DNA of 64,000 nt from Siniperca chuatsi. Its lineage: Eukaryota; Chordata; Actinopteri; Centrarchiformes; Sinipercidae. Shown here in pieces: positions 1 to 15,818 of this stretch (the first letter of the stretch is position 1; each line of letters begins with the position of its first letter). A model generated the notes under the pieces. It saw only the letters and a program-made list of their open reading frames with translations. It did not search any database and was not told the DNA's origin. Position numbers and translations under genes: made by a program. Location: NCBI RefSeq assembly GCF_020085105.1, contig NC_058052.1, positions 15,576,233 through 15,640,232 on the forward strand, read 5' to 3'.

Positions 1-168
1 TGTCCTGTCAGTGTCCCATCTACCTTCCTCCATCTTCAAGAAAATGAATCAGTTGGTGACAGTGCAGATGTCAGTCATACTCAGTTAAATGTTAGTGCTA
101 CTTGAGCAGATATCGCTCGGCTGGCCGAAGAGGAAAAAGAAGAAAGGGGCTATTCAAGGTGCTGGAAC

Positions 169-3100
169 ATGTCTCTGTGGATGATACTGCCTGTTAGCCT
201 CCCAGTTCTGACCATCACTGGGATATGGGTTGTGTAAGTGTTACATATCTACATTTCAAAAATGTAAAATCCATGTATTAAGTCTATATAATTGTAAAAG
301 CTACAGATCATATACAACAAGCTGAGCCTAAAATGGTTTGTAAAATTGTTTGGAAAATTTGTCAAAGGGGAAAGAAACATTTTTTTCCATAGAAACGTGT
401 AATTTCTGCATTGTTAGCCACAAAATTAGTTTCGTCTTATTTGGTCATTCACTTTCCGCCTGGCACAAAGAAAACACCTTATCCTCAGCAGATTTATAAC
501 ATATTGCAAACTTCTTTTAAAATAAAAACACTTAACGTATATTCCCAAATAGAATAAAGTAGGGCTGAACAATGACAATATGTAATAAAGCAAATTTGGC
601 TCACTATATAAACCATTATACTGCTTAATGGTACCATAAAAACTGGTTTCACACACTTGTTTTGCCTGCATAGCCATTGACTAGCCACAATCATTTTCAC
701 ATTAGTTTTGAATACAGTGAAAATCAAATATGTTGTTTATGTTTAAGCAAAAACTTTTGATACCTCAGCATCACTTTCCTTCAGGAGAGCAACACTGCAT
801 ATTTACCCTGAATTCCTGGGAGCCATGGCAATTGCATGTATCCAGGAAGGATCTGGGATTATCACCCCTCTTTTAAGTGAGGCGTGCAGGTTCGCAGTAA
901 AGCTTAATTATCTGCAGTACAGTATCTGAGCAGATGTACCGGAAAGAAAAAAGTGAGTACCTTCTGGTTATGTTTTTGCTGACAGCTCTTCTCACTGCTG
1001 TTATTATTTTGGGAGGAGGAATGCAAACCCCAAGGGGAGAGAGACAGATGGCCCAATTCCAAATTGTCGTAGTTCTGTATCTAGGCTATATGATAACCCT
1101 AACCCTATGAGGAGTTGCGTTGGGAGTAAGTAGTCAAATCAGATGCCAAAGCTGAGACCTTGCACACCAATTAGTGTTTGTGGACATGGCTGCTTCACAG
1201 CCTCATCAGGCGTGTGTATTCAGGTGTACAGGGCTTTGCAGAAAATATGGGGTTGAGCTGTTAATGTTGCTACAGACCTATAATGAGATGGAAAACATGC
1301 AGGTGAAAATTAGTGCTAGCATTGCACATTTGTTGATCTGAGTTAAGATGCCAAATGCTGCAGACTGTCAGTGCCTTTAAACCCATTTCCTTCCTGTTAC
1401 CTTGAAAAGGGCACCTTGTTTCTAAGAGCAGTCAAGGGTCTTTTTCCAGACTAGTGGAATGTCAAAGGATGTGACATGTTGCATAACTCGCTCTTTCACT
1501 GTGGGTGACTGGGTGGGAGTAAGGTAAATACTGGAAGGGAGTAATAGACAGCGTAAGCAGAACTTGTACGAAAGGTCTGTGTGGAGCCAGAAGAAGGCTC
1601 AGGCTTGTGCCCACCCAAGAGTCTTGGCTTAGATTATTTAGCTGACCTTTTATGAGTTAAGCAATGTGTTTGAAATGGCAGTGTGGCTCCACTATACCCG
1701 TAAGCACATATTTTGCTATCGGTTTTAAAATACTGTACATTTTAGGCGTTACAGCAACCAGCCAGAGAAGCAAATGGAGTCTAGCCTATACTGCTAAAAT
1801 TCTTTAAAAGTTGATGCATCACATCCTTTTCTGTGATTTGTGATGTGTTATTTTTGCACAGCTTTTGGAAATTTTTACTGTCCATACCAGATTGTTCCAT
1901 GAAAGTCTTTCCTTAAATTTGCTTGCTCAATCCTAAATAAAAACATGGTCTGCTCCACCTATATAGTACTCACAGGCATACAATTACAGTTTACAACCAC
2001 TGCTGAGCTTTGATAGAGGTCTAATTATGTAAACAAACCTATTATTATAGCCTCCTCCGAGCACAGAATGCACTAGTTTAGTTCCACATGCAGCTAAAAA
2101 ACACCACTTCATTTAGAAATGTCCCAGAGCTGCACTGCTGCTATTTTAGCTTTGGAAGCTGACCAAATATAAAAAATGTGCCTCAAAAGTTATGGAAAAT
2201 TGAACAACTTCAGCTGGTACTAGTTTCTTTTCCTACATATTTTCTAATGAAGTCCCTTGGTAGTCCTCTACATGTGCTTCTTTTCTTTTCGTCAAGTTGG
2301 TGTCATTGTGCTGTTAAAGGGCTCAGAGCTGGAGCTCTGGCAGCCTTCTACCTGACGGCCATATTTCACTCACACCACTCACTGCATTATGCAAGAGCAT
2401 TGCTCTTTACAGACGACATGTTTGCCATCTGGCTTATAAGACTGTTACATGGTGATTCACCAGCCAATAACCAGCCCATCAAATGTTTCCACCCTCTACA
2501 GCAGTCAGTCAATACCAGACTTGCATTTTACCAATCACGTGTTGTGTTAGAAAACGAAGGAACAAGTTGCAAAAGTAATGACGCCTTAATTGAGTTCTGC
2601 CTTCTGCTTGTTCACACTTAAGACTGAGACTTGTGAAGATGAGCAAGATGAGCCACAAATAGATACTCCATAATGTTGATTTTTCTAACAGCAGTTAGTG
2701 CTCTTGGATTGGCTTAAAATCTAGCAGAATTAAGTGGAGAGATTGGCTGTCAAAGTAATGATTGTTGTTTAATTTGACCTTTTGTATATAGGATTTTGTG
2801 GTTGATCTCTCCCAATGTACAATACAATGCAAACAGATGAAATGATGTGATACCACAAAATTTAATACTAAATATAAGCTTTGATTAATGGCAAGCATCT
2901 AAACACTTAAAGGTGGGGTATGTGATTCAAATCCAATACATGTGTATTTGTCATATTCAGTGAATATCTCCTCACGGTCCGCTAGCTGTCTGTACAGTGT
3001 GTGAGCTGAAAAAAAACCTCAGGTGTTTGTACACAGCCCTGGCTCTGTAAATGGGAAACAAACAAAGTGGCTCGGATCGAGCCACACAACACCATTTCAG

Positions 3101-6100
3101 CCATGATTTGGGTGTCAGGTAAGGTTAAATGACTTGCACACGGACATTCAGCTTACTTTCTAGTTTGCCAAGATATGCTGTTGTTGTGATGTTTGTTATA
3201 GTAGCAGGAGAGTTGTGAGTATTGCTGTCTGGAGCTGGTTTGCTGGCTCTGGGAAACCGTCTCGTCCTCTCTGGCTGTTAGCTTCACAGCAGCATCTGTA
3301 GGGACAGTTTTCTAAACCATAGCCTGGCTAACATTAGTTGTATTACTTGCTGTGTCGTTGTTCGCTCTATATCATATTTATCGTATTTGTCATGGTATTG
3401 GAGTTATCCAGAATTGGATACCCCACCTTTAATGGATGAAAGTGATTTAGAGTGTAGAAGAAAAAACATGTGTTTTCAGTTGATCTGAGTGTGTCAGTGT
3501 GTGTTGTCTGACCCAGCCTTTTGACCCTGCTTTCAACCAGGGGTGAATGTGTGTCTGAAACTGTGCAGCTTTGGTATGAAACACATATTTATAATAGATA
3601 TTGGATTATTATATGATTACTTCTTTACTGAGTACTGAATTATTAGAGGACTATTATAAATAAAAAAATAATAAAAAAATGTAGTAGATATTGGCTGTGA
3701 CTGATTTTTCTAGTAATTATTTACCCACAACAATAATATAACTGTAACTACATAAGTGTTATACTATATTTTATCACATTGACCTATACTTTATTTTGAA
3801 GTGTGAGACCTTGCACTCAACTTAGGACATTCAGCTTTAAATTCTGACACTTTTGGTCACAGATATGGTATTGGAAATTATTTAGCACCAGAATCTTTGT
3901 CACACATAAAATATGTCTTGCTAGATACTGTCCTGAAGCGTGAAGTGTACGTGTGCATTGACATGTGTCTTGACATGTGTCTCTGTGCTTGTTAGTATCT
4001 TCTAGGTAGCGTGTGTGTGTGTGTGTGTGTCTTTGTGATATGTCTCGGCCCTTCAAAGACTGGTTTGTTGGATACTATTGGCTCTGGAAACATTCTTAAT
4101 TGGTACTTAACCTCCAACTGAACTACGACTAATTTCACAAATCAGGACAAATAGTCTCTGTGTCTGACTCTCTCTGTCTTTTTTCTGGCAGTTGAAAATA
4201 TTGTTTTGATCAGTGTTTACTGCCTGTGTGTGTGTGTGTGTGTGTGTGTGAATAATGAGGGGATAACATGACAATTGCTTTTCCTTCCAGAGCTTCCCTT
4301 CGTTGCCCTGAGATGTCCACACAGAAATAGGGCTAAAAATGATCATGCATTATTGCATATATTGATTATAGTTGTTAGAATTTAAAAGCACAGTTTTGCA
4401 CATGTTAACACCAAAGACTGATGACTATTTTTTACTCAGCTCTTCATATTGAGCAGTGCAACGAACCATTTAATACGCATTCTTCTGCATATTTGTATCG
4501 TTTACAGCTGCTGTTCCATATGACTTGAACAGAGCAGACACAGTTGAGCTGTACAAGTTGCTGGTGGGGAAATAATCAGTGACTCGACACAAGGCAGCAA
4601 TATTTAAGAGTGAGCCATTCACTGGTATTTCATCAGCCCAAAACAACTCATTCACTGGTAGAAACAAATATGCACTTTCAGTGCAACCTCAACATTTAGT
4701 TGTTAGTTGCAGTAATAGTTTCTGAAAATGGTCTATTAGGTGAAAATTAATTGGTTGATGATTTTTTTTTAAAGTTTCTGAATAGTTAATAATCATAGCT
4801 TAATTGTGCACCCTAACTTCAAAGATGTGAAGTAAGGGTGACAGCCCATGACAGCTTTTATTTATAGCCTGAGTGATACTGGATTTTTGATGCCGATATG
4901 GAAGTTGATATTTGGAAGTTAAAAAAACCCGATAACAATATGTCGACTGATAGTAACATTTTTGAAGCAACAATTTTGATACGGCTCCTTCAGATTTAAA
5001 AAAACAAACAAAAAAAACAACTTTAGGAATTGTGACTATACAAAGTGGGGCATATTATAGTTGAAAAATAACATTTTCAGTGCTCTCTGGTGGACAAACT
5101 ATGTAATGGTGACTGTTCTAAATGAACTCAAACCTAGTTTGGCATTTCTGAATTTCTTTATCAGGAGTCATATATCTGCACTGATACGATATATCTGCAA
5201 TAAGCTAATATCTGCCGATATCGCCTTATTTATTGGTGTAGCTTAGTTTCATTGTAACTGTGATTGTCTCAATCACATTATACACCCAGAGCTTCCATTT
5301 GTATCCAATGTTAAAGGTGCTATTGATAACATTGATAACATCCAGCCACTAGATGACGCACTCCCCCTCCCCCCTTCCATTACATTCCAGTGGTTGCCAG
5401 TTTGTTGCAACATTTAACTATACATTAGCTATAGATTTAGGTTACTTCGTGCGGTGGTGTTTCATGTAACGTTATCTATTGTAATCTTAGGATATAGCTA
5501 GCTAGCTTTAGGTAACCCTTTTTTCCCTATCATTTAATAATTACAGGGGCCCTATATTGCAACACTGTAAAATGACATTTCAATAATACTAGCTACAGTA
5601 AAAGTTGACGTTTGCCAGCGTATTTCATAGCGGATTATAAAAAACAGCTGAGCACCACACAGCAACGATGGCTACAGTGAGAAAGGACGACTATATGATC
5701 ATGTCACTATTTTCAGATTTTTATATTGACACGAGTACCATAGCTGTTGAGTAGCTAGCCACAAGTACCCCCAGCGAAATATCTCATAATAGGGCTAATG
5801 TTAGACTGCTAAATAAGATGACACCCTCAATAAAAGTCACGTTTTGAGTCTAAACACTATAATTGGCAAATTTACAGTAGTTCTGAACTTTAATTTACTT
5901 TCGACACGACACATTGGTAATATATTGGGATCCTACGTCCACTCCGTTCTTAAAGAAGAGCAACCATCTTTTCATAAGCAGACCAGTGACAATCAACTTG
6001 CCCTGCATAGACTTGTACTGGCCCCGGGCCATCGGTTATGTCAGACACTAGCCCACTTCTAAATCCCCTCTGATATGCATCTTTGTTATAACGTACATTG

Positions 6101-8475
6101 TTTGAGGGAACTATGACGTTAGGTAACTGGTCGCAACTGTCACTAATGCTAACGTAGCTCCTCAGGGATTGAAGCTGTTATTGTTCTAATATTGAGGACT
6201 ATAACTGTCGGTAGTTGTTGTTTTTTATTTTGTTTAAATATGCAGAACTGTAATTTCATGGGTTATTGTTGTTCGGATGATTAAGTTAAGATAGCTAATA
6301 CGTGCTAACGTCAGTGTTCGTTTTTTCCACACTAATTGGCAACTATACCACGTGATACCAACGTCATTATACTATTGGCTCACAAGCCTTGTTAGAAGCA
6401 GGAACCAAACGTCAGACATCTCACACAGAGATAAACAAAACATTCATTTTGGACCCGTCGAAACTTTTAAAATGACTAATTCACAATCATAATATTTTTC
6501 TTTTTAGGAAAAGTGATACTTTTATTCTGCACCTTTCTAAAAGCTCTGTGAATGTTTTACTCTTTTTTTTTTTAATATTCGTCTACATAAAAATGTTATC
6601 AATATAACCTTTAAATGTTTAATTCAGTTGTGGACACTAAACATGAATGAAAGACATAGAGCATTTTGACTGTAAAACAAGCATCAAAGTCTTTATCTGA
6701 AGTACAATGAGCTTGCAAAATACAGTTTCTATCTTTTGATCCTCTGGCCATTGACTTCTCTGTGGATGTGGCTGGTCAGTGACCTGACCAAATAAACACT
6801 ACTTTTGGATTTCAGTAGTAATCATACCGGTCTGACTGACACAAACCAGTCTTTTCTCTCTTTGACCCTCTTAGTGCCGTGTAGAGCGATGAGAAATGCT
6901 CAGGTGTCAGGTCACCTGGTCCTACAGTTTGAACAAACAGGTACATCTCAGTGGTAGGTCAGACTGACAGATTTTAGTGTTGTGGTGGTCACTGTTCACA
7001 TTCAGTAAATTAATTAATTTAAAAGACTGATGTAGGTGATTTGAAGTTGCATAACATATGACATTTTGGTAGTAAAAGTATAGCCCAAGTCTAGGTGGCC
7101 AATTCAAAACCAACACCGTACATAAGGAGTTAACTGTACTATAAATATATAATAATGTGTTAAGACATGACAGACAGCTTTAGGGTTTTGCTAAAAACAA
7201 ATATAATTTGTAATAATTTCTGTAATATAATTGTTTTACTTTCTTCTATTCAGGAAGTACGCCCTCACTGATTTTATGCCCCCTCGCTGTCGCTGTCTGT
7301 CTTCTTATGTGGCAACTCGCTGTTTGTTGCTTGAATTTGAAAATCAGTCCATATTCTGAATTATTACTCATTGAGTCACTTTGGATGACAATGTAATCAT
7401 AAAATAATCTCACAAAATACCAAATAGTTGCCTTTTATTTTGGCTAATCATACTATCTCTCTTTCAGGTACGCCATGGCCCTGTACAACCAGCATGTCTG
7501 CCCTGTGGATAACTGGTATGTTGCTTAATCTATCCTGTGTTTTGCTCCATCCTGCTTCTGTTGATCCCTACACACTACAAAATCATGCCTTGCAATCTGG
7601 TGATTTGTCATTGTCAGTGTCTTTCTCAATGTTTTTCTCTACGGAATGCAATTAGCTCTGTTGGTACATTAAGTAATGTGGGTGGATTATTAGTCAGTCT
7701 CACCTCACAAATGTTCGAGAGACACACAAAAATCTGCTCACATTATCCAAAAGAATAAAAGGCAGTAAAAATTAACATAGATCTAAACTATCATTTAACA
7801 TTTGTTTTTGTTTCATGCACTGTCAGTGAGTGACTGACTATTCCTCTGGACCCTGGGTTTGTTTCGGACCAGCTGAGGTTAATCTCTACCAGCAGAGCTA
7901 CTATTTGATGACACAGGGGTTCTCTGCCACTTTGACCAACACTAAAAACTAAAGAAAGCCTGGTTGTGACCCCACAACATGGCAAAAAATAAAGAAATAA
8001 TGTAAAGAAAAAAAAATGTGTTACTGTGCTGTGATCTAAAGGCTGAAAATGCTCATTATATCACAATTAAATATTTGTTTTTTGTTGGTAGGACTGAAGT
8101 TGTGCTGATATTTCCACAACTTAAAATAAATGTGATTTTGCTCCATATGTTTATCTTTTAACATTGAGTTTTGCAATATGTTTGGTGTTCCAGGTTGTAC
8201 AACCAGTCATGTGAAGAGGAGCTATATTTGCAGAGTGGGCCAACCTTATGCTGCACGCTAGACAATGTACCTCTCATCAGGTTAGTGAGACTCCCACCCT
8301 GAACCCAACCCTACCTCTCCCTGTCTGTCCCCCTGTCTCTTTTCTGTCTTTGTTTCAAGTTTCTGTCTGGTAATTAAATACAGGAACACTGTCCTATTGT
8401 TTTACATGACCCCTATCGGGACATTGTTGATAAAAAGCGAGTGAGCTTGAAGGAGACGGTTCTCCTGAGTGTGTG

Positions 8476-8520
<45 letters not shown>

Positions 8521-10580
8521 ATTCTGAAAATAACTTGGGGCTGAAATATCCTGCCTGCCACCGTGGCAGTTCAGAGGCAAAACATGGGTATGCACTTTAC
8601 CATATGAACACACACACACACACACACACAGAGGAGTCGGCTTACATTTGGGAGGAAATCAAGACACTCCCACTCTTTTGTTTAGCTTTTTGTCCCACTG
8701 AGCTTTCAACATCAAAGGCCAGTTGTAGAGTGTAAATACTGTGGTTTGTATAAAAAAAACCTGGAGAAAATTGAAAAAAAATGCTAATAAATCGCTGCTT
8801 ATGTTTTTATCTAAATGCAGATGACATGTAATGAGCATGATAATGTGCCCAGAAATATTAATAATATATGTGCAACTACAGATTAACAGAGAAACAGAAT
8901 ATCTAAATGTTGCAACGTTAATCTTTACTAATGCAGTGCTGCTGTTGCTTGATCAACAGTTTAGTGGTGAAGGTGGAAGGCACATTTTTCAGCTATATAT
9001 CATATGCTGTTGTAGTCAGCGAGTAATTGACTGAAATCAAACAATTTCAAATGACTAAAATATGACTAAATGTCCATAACCATCCATGAAAATACTAAAT
9101 ACATCAAAGAATTGTTTAAAAATCATCAGTGTGAGTATTAGTCCACAAAATTTTACGTTTTCACCTATGTGCTGAAGAATGTGTATGTGTGACTGCAGTC
9201 AGCTGAGAAGACTTTGGCTTTGTAGGCAGCAGGAGCTTGGGCACAGACAGCCTGTGTTGACTGTCTCCTGTCTTCCCCTCCTACAAACATTTCCCATTCC
9301 TAGAGGAGAGGCAGTATGCAGTAGGTGAAAAGTCAAAGGCTTGATGATGGATGTGAGGAAATGTGGTTCTACCCCCTGCTACTGCCTTATTGCATGAGCA
9401 AAAATGTATCTCTAAAAACATGCTATGTTTCAGAGTGCACAACGTGGGAGGGGAATTAGTGGTACTGTTGCTGCGTAGTGTGCGTAGGTTGATTCACAGT
9501 ATTTCTCTGATTTATTTCTGTGTACTCTTTCTTGCAGTAAATGTGGGACTCTTCCCCCTGAGAGCTGCTTCTTCAGCCTTATCTGCAGCACAGGCTCATT
9601 CATGGGTAAGGCATCACATGCACACACGGACAATACACACACACACACACACACACAATGTCGCAATCATTGATGTCAACATCGATTTCTGCTGTATTTT
9701 TTTCTGTAAGTTAAGAAGTCACAATATTAGGGCTTCAACTAACGATTATTATAATTATCCATCAATCTGCTGATTATTTTCTCGATTAATCGTTTTGTCT
9801 ATAAAATGTCAGAAATAGTGAAAAATGCCCTTCACAATGTCCAAGAGGCCAAGGTGACATCTTTAGATTGCTGTTTTTTTCTGACATCAGCAAATCCTCA
9901 CAATTCAAACTCGATAGATAGATACTTTAGTTAAGCCGAACACACACACAAGAATAGTGCAATACAGAACAATATTAAAACACAAGTACTAAAACAGTTG
10001 AAGTAAAAAGTAAAAGTATGCCCTCTAACATGTGCATGCATACAGTGTGCAAAATGGATGTACTTATAAGATTTAAATATAATATAAAAAGATGCATTGC
10101 ACTGTGCCAGAAGTTAGTCAGATGAATACATGAATACAAAACAGGAATGATGAATAAAAAAGGTTCCATCACTTTTAATTTCTTTCGTAAGATATTGATT
10201 ATAATTAAATTTGTTCCTCAAACTACATCAGCAGTAGAGAGTTTCCTTTCTAGTTGTTTTGGTCAACTATTTTTCTTATGTTAAGGCTTCAGAGTAGCAT
10301 TAATTTTGTTGCCTGGGCAAAACCTACAACCACTCTGACCAAGAACCAGTGAAAACTTTGCATGTGGTTATTTTGAATGAAAGGGAAGGTAGAAATGAGA
10401 AAAGAGTGTGTCCTTTAATAGGCACAAGGAAAACATGCATGATATAAAAGGAGGGAATGAGCTCCCATGTGCTGGTCTGTATGTTTTTTTGTGAGTCTAC
10501 ACGTGCTGTTCCCTGCATTAACTGGTGGGTCTGACTACCCTGATTGAATTAATGTTTCCCAGCTGTGGCTTAGACATGTT

Positions 10581-10619
<39 letters not shown>

Positions 10620-13600
10620 CATATATAAAGCGGGGGAGAGGTTCTTTTGCCTTGTTTGTCTTCTGCCTCTAGCAGCTATTTAAGGCTTGTCTGTCTGTCT
10701 GATTGGCCGATTCTGGACCGTTGCATGATACATCTGAGAGGGAGGCAGAGACAAATCCATGCTAAGAATGGGAGAGCCTTTCTGTGTGTATGTGTGTATT
10801 TATGTATATGGCGAGAGACTACACATGGTATACTGTGCTTGAGAGATCCTGGTAGGGACCAGACTGTTGCAGCTCAGTGTGAAGTCTGCTCAGGCAGTAG
10901 TTGAAGTCCAGCATTTGATCAGCACTGTGTACAAATACATATTGGTGTATTAGAAAGAGAGGTAGGTAAACACTGCACTGTGATTTCACTGTTAACTATA
11001 TAAAAATGAGATCAATTCAGAAAAAGTTATGTGGCAACCAAACAATGTAGCAGCCAAACAATGTAGCATCTCAAGGTTTAAAGCCTAAAAAAAGCAACAC
11101 AATATTGCAGATTTCCTGTCTCCACTGTTGACTGCATTGCTTAACCATGATTACAATTAATGTCTGGCTCAAGATGACTTGTAATTATGTTGTAACTTCC
11201 CAGTTAACTGTGTTTATCTACATAGCCATCCTGGCCCATTATTCCTTACATTGTGTCTGCAATATGACCAAGAAGGTTTAGAATTAACTCCACTAGCCCT
11301 ACCTATAGCTTCTGGTAAACACACTTTTCAGCAAACTAAATTTGATTTCATCTTACATCTTCCTTTGGACAGAAACAATAAGCAGTTTATCTTATCAATG
11401 CATTATCATATTATCCAAAATGTTGCAGTTCGTTTTGGGGTGCTATGGTTTTACTGGAGGCACAAGGTGTATCTTCTGTCCAGATTGTTTCTGGACATGG
11501 TTTAAATGGATTGTAGCCCGGCCGATACTGGATTCTTAAGGCCGTTACTGATATTTATATTTGGGAGTTAAAAAAAAAACCGATAATATATCGTCCGATA
11601 GTATTTTTTAAAACATAAACACATAACTAGAAAATGAATCGGCAACAATTTTGATAATTGAGTAATCCGTTGAGTCATTTTTCAAACAAATTCTTTCTCT
11701 GTTGGTCGGACCAAATGAGGAACCTAGTAAAGTAATATGGTCCCTTTTTCCCTTGTAAAACATAGATTGCAATATATCCTTTCAAACCGACGTACTTTAA
11801 ACACACTTATTCCCCCGCAACAGTATTATGACATATAACATCACAGTTGCCTACCTCCTGTTTGAACCACATTTCTTAGTTTAATCTGCCTGCATAGTAT
11901 ATTATTACATAAATAGTTGTAATTTTCACGGCAGCAGGACAGTGAAATAACTACACTATATTTGAGTCAAGCTGCATTTACACCTGGTCTAATAGATCTG
12001 TGACCACCTCTACAGGTGTTTTGCATGCTTCAATCTTCAGGTCAAATTGGTTGCATTTACATTTACAGCTGCCTTGTCCAATTAGTCAGACCAGTTAGTC
12101 TGAACATAGTGTATGTTGTTGTAAAGCAAGTTTATTATGGCTGTACAAAAGCAGGTTAAGCTAATGCGGCATGTAGCTGTACAACAGGCTATTGTAAATA
12201 TTAAGTGCTTAGCTTCTTAGCCTATTGATTCATGTCTTGTGCCTGCTACAGTTCGCTCATGGGTTCTCTCCTATCTGGGATAACATGGACTCAATGAACT
12301 GTATATTGTCTTGCCTCATAATTATTCTTCTCATTTTTATCCCAGTTCCCACCTCTCTGCTAGTGTACACACACAATGTTTCAAAGACAATGCACATATT
12401 CTTTTTCAGCATACCTCCTGTGGGAGCAAATGCAGCCGGTTGTTTGGGTTGAAGTGTATCTCCTTTTGGGGACTCCAGGGTTTATTTAACTGTGAGGTGT
12501 GGTGTGGCTGACGTGACATTTGTGTGAATACGCACTTGTGTACGTGCACTAGTTTTATTGTGTTCACCCATGTCTATGTGTGAACGCAAATGCAAGTCAG
12601 CAGGGTTGTATGTAACATTATAGTAGTATAACGTCTATATGACTGACATTGGTGTGTATGCACTAGTGTGAGTGTCAGTGTTTGAGCCAAGACTCTGCTT
12701 CCTCCCCTGGGCTTCCTGAGTTTGGCGAAAAGGAGTAAGGTTTGGAGAGGGCGGCTGTGTTGAAGATGACTAAAGCTGGGACAGTGTTAGGGACACTGGC
12801 ATGGCGTGTTTATGTAAACATATCTATTGTTGAGCTGTCAGACAACAGTATGTCCTGACTGTCAGAGGCCAGGTGGAGGTCAGCTATGGTGTTTACTCAT
12901 CAGACATGTAACCCTTATCCTGTGGGAACCTGTGACTCCTCAACATGACATGCATCCTCAAAGAAATATGCCAGAAAACAAATGTGCCTTTAGAGTGCAC
13001 AAAATAAAAGCAAAACATGTATTTGCTCAGAGAGAGTAATGGTGAAAAATGTTCTTTCTTGTCTTTAGGCCCAGCTTACATCATTTTATGGTAACTGCTA
13101 AATGCCGACAAGTTCAAACATGCTCATTTGTAATAATGACAGTCATCTTATAATGGAAATAGGAAAAATCCCCAGCCAGTCTGCAGCAGAGAAACCAAGA
13201 TGCCATAATCTAATGAAATAAACTAAAGTTGACTTTCTTGTCCCTTCAGCAACCAAGTTTGTTCTCCGTTTGGGGGAAAAAAAGGAGTAGGAAAAAAAAA
13301 CAAAGACAAGATTGTTTCCGAGCCTGGAGACACTGCTGTTTGTTTTTTCCATGATTGTAACTGAAATCACTTTGCCAAGATGATTTTAGTGCTGTGGGAA
13401 CAGAGGGCATCTCACACAAACAAGAACATACACTCACATGTTGGGCTTGAGGTTCTGAACAAACGTAATATTGATATACAATCTTATATACATTATATAA
13501 TGATATCTATTAAATTAGCTTCAGCTAGACTCCTTGTATTCATTACATCTGTTGCATTGCTTAACTGTTTGTAACAATGTTTATCTGTATAGTCCCTGTT

Positions 13601-15736
13601 AAATAAACAAATAAATACATGATATTTATTTTATGATAAAAAACATTAAATGCTAAATGTAGAGTTGTGTTTAATTGCAACATTTCAGTGATTTATTTAC
13701 AAGCAAAATTTACTCATATCACAATTAATCCTATATTCCGAAAATCCATGTTAAAATAACATTCAACAGTAAAATTTAAAAAAAGAACTGAAATGCTTTC
13801 CACATTTTAGTAAGACAAAAAACTTGGACTGCAGTCTGGTGCAGACTCTGTTGATGGTGTTTTCAACTGTGGTGTTGTGATGATTTGTCCTATCTTGTGA
13901 AATTCCCTCCGAGATTTATACTTGTGACTAACCTGCCACAACAAAATAAATGACAAAGAAGAATTGGCAGCTGCATTTTTTCCCCCAAATCATCAACGTT
14001 GTGAATAAAAGATTAATGAATAGAAGAACAATCAGTTCATATTGAGGTTGTGGCCAGGTTTTGAAATGTAACTGGTCATTGAGACGCTCCCTTAGAGCCA
14101 GACAGGCCACAACATATCCAAACCCTGACTTGTTGAGACAAAGCTTTACATTGTTAAGTCCTGCACTGACGTTTTTCTTTCCTCCCTGTGACCACGGTTT
14201 CCATTTTATATTCTCTTTTGGCAGCATAGACCCTCTTAAAGCCTATCTCTGACACAGAGATGGTGACAGAGTTAAAACAACAGTTCAGTCTCTGAGACTA
14301 TGTATGGGCTTCAGGTCAAGACACGAGGGGCTACTTGTCCCCTCTAATTCTCTCACCCTCCTCTTTTCCTCTCACCCCCTGTGCCCCGCTTTCACCAAGC
14401 CCAGCCAGCCTTCATCAAGCACCAGCCGAGAGGAGCTAACAAAGAGAAACCAAGCAGGGAGTCAGCTCCTCAGTGCACCAACAATACCCCCAGTCACAAC
14501 CCATTAGCACATCAGCAGTCATCTGTCCCATATACTGTACTTAGTTTCCCTCCGCCTTTTAATCTTTATGCAAGATTTAGACCAACCCCCACCCATGAGT
14601 CGTTCCCATTTTCCCGCCATTGCCTGCCTCTCATATTCCCACTTGTTCTCTTAATCACCTTCCAAGGAATTCTTGTGTATTTTGGCTAAATGAGGTGTGT
14701 GTGTGTTTGCATTAAATTGAAACCAGGCACTGTGAAATAATACAATACCAACAGTGTGCATGGTACTTTTCCAGAATAAGCCTAACTTTTCTCCCTTTCT
14801 TACAGCATTTCACTGTTCTGCTGGTGCAGTGATTTTAATGTGTTGAACCACCAGTCACTAACTGATCTTCTGTGTCTCTTTATGTCTCTTTCTGTAGTTA
14901 TGGTGATTGTGCTGTTCCGTTATGCCCACGTCATTGAGAAGCACCAAAATTGTGTTCTCAACACAGCAAGTCTCTCCACAGGCTGGATCTGTGCCGCTGG
15001 ACTCATCATGGTGGGCAACTTTCAGGTATGGTGATCCATGGTTTACTTGCCCAGTCAAACAAAAATAAAATGCAATAACAACATTTACAGTAAATTATAA
15101 AAAAGATCTAACATAGTAATAACAGAAAAGTAATAAGTTTGACAAGTGAAATAGAAATAAGTCCCAAGGGACAGTTTGTGTGTGCATGCATATGAGAGAG
15201 TGAGAGACCCTTATTGTGACAGTAAACCATAAATGGGACATATAAAACTGAACTATAACAACCTATTAAACAGAAATACATACTATAAGTCCTTTTTCAG
15301 GAAAATTCTCTGCCTCCAGTTTCTTTAATGTGAGAATTTGTTGCTTTTTGTGATCTTACGTCATATTAAGTTGAATATTTTTGGGTGTTGGACTGTTGGT
15401 CAGCCAAAAAGAAGACAAACGATGATGTCACCTTGGGTTCAAGGATATTATGATGGCCATTTTTCACTGTCTTCTGATGTTTTATAGACCTAACGATTAA
15501 TTAAAGAAAATAATCGGCAGAATTATTGATAATGAAAGTAACCAGTAGTTGTGAAAAACTACAAAGAACTGCATTTCAGTAGAATGTCAGGCTTTTTACA
15601 CAGCCTGTTGAAGGCAGGATTGTTGCACCATTATTTTCCCTCGCCGTTCTGTTTCTCAATGACTTTCAGGCCGAAGGTCATGACTTCATTTTTGCTTTTG
15701 CTTTAATCTTCCTCTAATGACCCCACCCCCTATCTA

Positions 15737-15818
<82 letters not shown>

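Larger units (their letters stand above)
234..7467 (+). other. tmem150a: tmem150a intron 1 (7.2 kb), repeat-rich
   Basis: The donor GTAAGT is at 234 and the acceptor (pyrimidine-rich, CAG) ends at 7467. The intron holds two inverted-repeat elements (2907-3432 and 5311-6614), a dispersed CGATAT-rich repeat near 4.86-5.24 kb and GT microsatellites. I see no credible exon within it: the longest open frame (2178-2621) has no recognisable domain. Confidence 0.8.

Noticed and set aside
2178-2621. 147-codon open frame on the plus strand
   Set aside because: Lies in tmem150a intron 1, has no recognisable domain or splice context, and its composition is like the surrounding intron.
8413-8735. Open frames rich in Cys-Val or His-Thr repeats
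   Set aside because: Direct translations of the (GT)n/(CA)n microsatellites; the same holds at 33872-34309 and 54756-55324.
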